Origin: Chionis minor
Lineage: Eukaryota > Chordata > Aves > Charadriiformes > Chionididae
Assembly (NCBI GenBank): GCA_013398295.1
Contig: VZSF01003329.1
Span: forward strand, 124,001 to 188,000
Direction of reading: 5' to 3'
Length of the DNA stretch: 64,000 nt
The notes beneath the pieces were generated by a model. The model saw nothing but the letters and a program-made list of their open reading frames with translations. It did not search any database and had not been told where the DNA came from. How positions within the stretch are numbered: the stretch's first letter is position 1; each line of letters opens with the position of its first letter. The translations under genes were made by a program, and so were the position numbers. Positions 63,039-64,000 of this stretch are shown piece after piece.

Positions 63039-64000
63039 AACAGCACATTCATTTTGTTAAATACAGTGTGCTAAAGTCCCTAGGAATCAGATCTTATCTA
63101 CTCCTTAAATGGTGAGAGCTGCTTGTGCTCAACTGCTAACTGGGGCAAAATCCAGGATGGGACCCACACCTCTGTTGAACTTATTTTTATCTCATTGCAC
63201 CCTGGTTTCCCATAGAAATATGGGAATTAGGTATGCAGAAGGGGAGCCAGAGGCAATAGGTATATCCCAGTAGAGCCACATACAAGTTTGGTGTTGTCAT
63301 GGAGGTATTAATGACAGGGCCGGCTTTCCGACCCCTAGTTTACAGAAGTGGCACATTTTATTTACTGCTATTTAGCTTAAGTTTTTGTTTACTTTCATTA
63401 TTATTCTTGCTTTGATTACTTTCTCAATGTAGGAGAATCTGACTGGAGCTCCTGTTTATTTCTAGTGATGTGTCTTTTCCATCAAATGACAGCCATCAAC
63501 CAAGAACATTTTATTTCTAGTCTTGAGAGCTTCACACTCATCAGAGTAGCCTAGAGGGACCCAGCTGTCTCATTGTGCAGTGAACAGAGAATTATACTCA
63601 CTTGCATCCTGCTCAGCAAAGCCTTAAATATTATGGCCAGGTTCTTGAACTGGCATTGAAAGTAAATTGAGAACCAGTGGAAAATAAGAATTGTTGATAC
63701 AATAGCCTGTGGTAGCTTATACTTTTAAGCAATTGATTTTCTTGTTCTGTGCATATTATGCTTGTGTTTCCAACTCTAATTTCTACATAGTGCTAACTAC
63801 AACAGTGTGAGCAGGAAAAGATTATCACGTTGATGGTGTGATAAAATAAAAAACTTCAAAAAACTTTCAAAAAAAGACAATATTTATTGAGGTAAAAATG
63901 AGGAATTCATGTTCCTTTCTCTATATGTCTAATGAGATCTTAAGACTTTGTACTACTTGAGTAAGCATACAGTACATAATTCAAGGAAACAGAAGACATT

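Larger units (their letters stand above)
39513..64000 (+). other. PCDH17: PCDH17 intron 3 (incomplete)
   Basis: From the GTGAGC donor to the end of the window no sequence resembling the last PCDH17 exon appears in any frame, so this intron is longer than 24.4 kb. It contains most of the recognisable transposon material: three CR1 tails, an older CR1-like relic and two solo LTRs, on both strands. Outside these it is AT-rich and I see no gene. Confidence 0.85.

Noticed and set aside
39513..64000. Search for the last PCDH17 exon
   Set aside because: No frame shows the expected cysteine-rich tail segment or C-terminus, so the exon must lie beyond the window.
1..64000. CRISPR arrays, operons, bacterial promoters, tRNA or rRNA genes
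   Set aside because: The window is vertebrate nuclear DNA. The periodic element at 31 kb has degenerate units and no spacer-repeat structure, and no cloverleaf or rRNA sequence was recognised.

Overview
This window is vertebrate, almost certainly bird, nuclear DNA. It is AT-rich and sparsely coding, with GT-AG introns, CR1 retrotransposon tails ending in the ATTCTATG-type octamer, and two LTRs of types I recall from bird ERVL-like elements. The LTR types suggest a non-galliform (neoavian) bird, but that is inference from memory.

The only protein-coding gene I can support is the + strand delta-2 protocadherin PCDH17. Positions 1 to about 7700 are intergenic. A promoter region follows (about 7700-9420); its GC-richest core is lost in a 482-base assembly gap (8684-9165). 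A long, pyrimidine-rich 5' leader runs to 11974. Coding exon 1 (11975-14590, 872 residues) carries the signal peptide, six cadherin repeats, the transmembrane segment and the first part of the cytoplasmic tail. Intron 1 is 24.5 kb, exon 2 is 59 bp (39115-39173), intron 2 is only 166 bp, and exon 3 is 173 bp (39340-39512). Intron 3 fills the rest of the window. The last coding exon, expected to hold roughly 200 C-terminal residues, lies beyond 64000. In all, 949 residues are encoded here in one intact reading frame.

The introns and flanks hold simple repeats (an ATGAT pentamer, a GAAA tetramer, CT and poly-T tracts), three short CR1 tails (42.3, 52.1 and 62.9 kb), an older antisense CR1-like relic (about 57.7-59.0 kb), and two solo LTRs: minus strand at 43425-44203, and plus strand at 61177-61891 with a perfect 5-bp target duplication. 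I see no tRNA, rRNA, CRISPR array or bacterial feature.

The most interesting observations are: (1) a degenerate array of about 41-bp units in intron 1 (30924-31114), each ending in ATTGACAG or a near match, about four helical turns apart; (2) a perfect 321-bp duplication around a single N, ending inside a 24-bp perfect palindrome, which looks like an assembly artefact; (3) an 18-residue Gly/Ser tract in the cytoplasmic tail; (4) a CT/poly-T microsatellite that forms the polypyrimidine tract of the exon 3 acceptor; (5) a possible short isoform made by reading through the exon 1 donor. I found no new multi-gene system.
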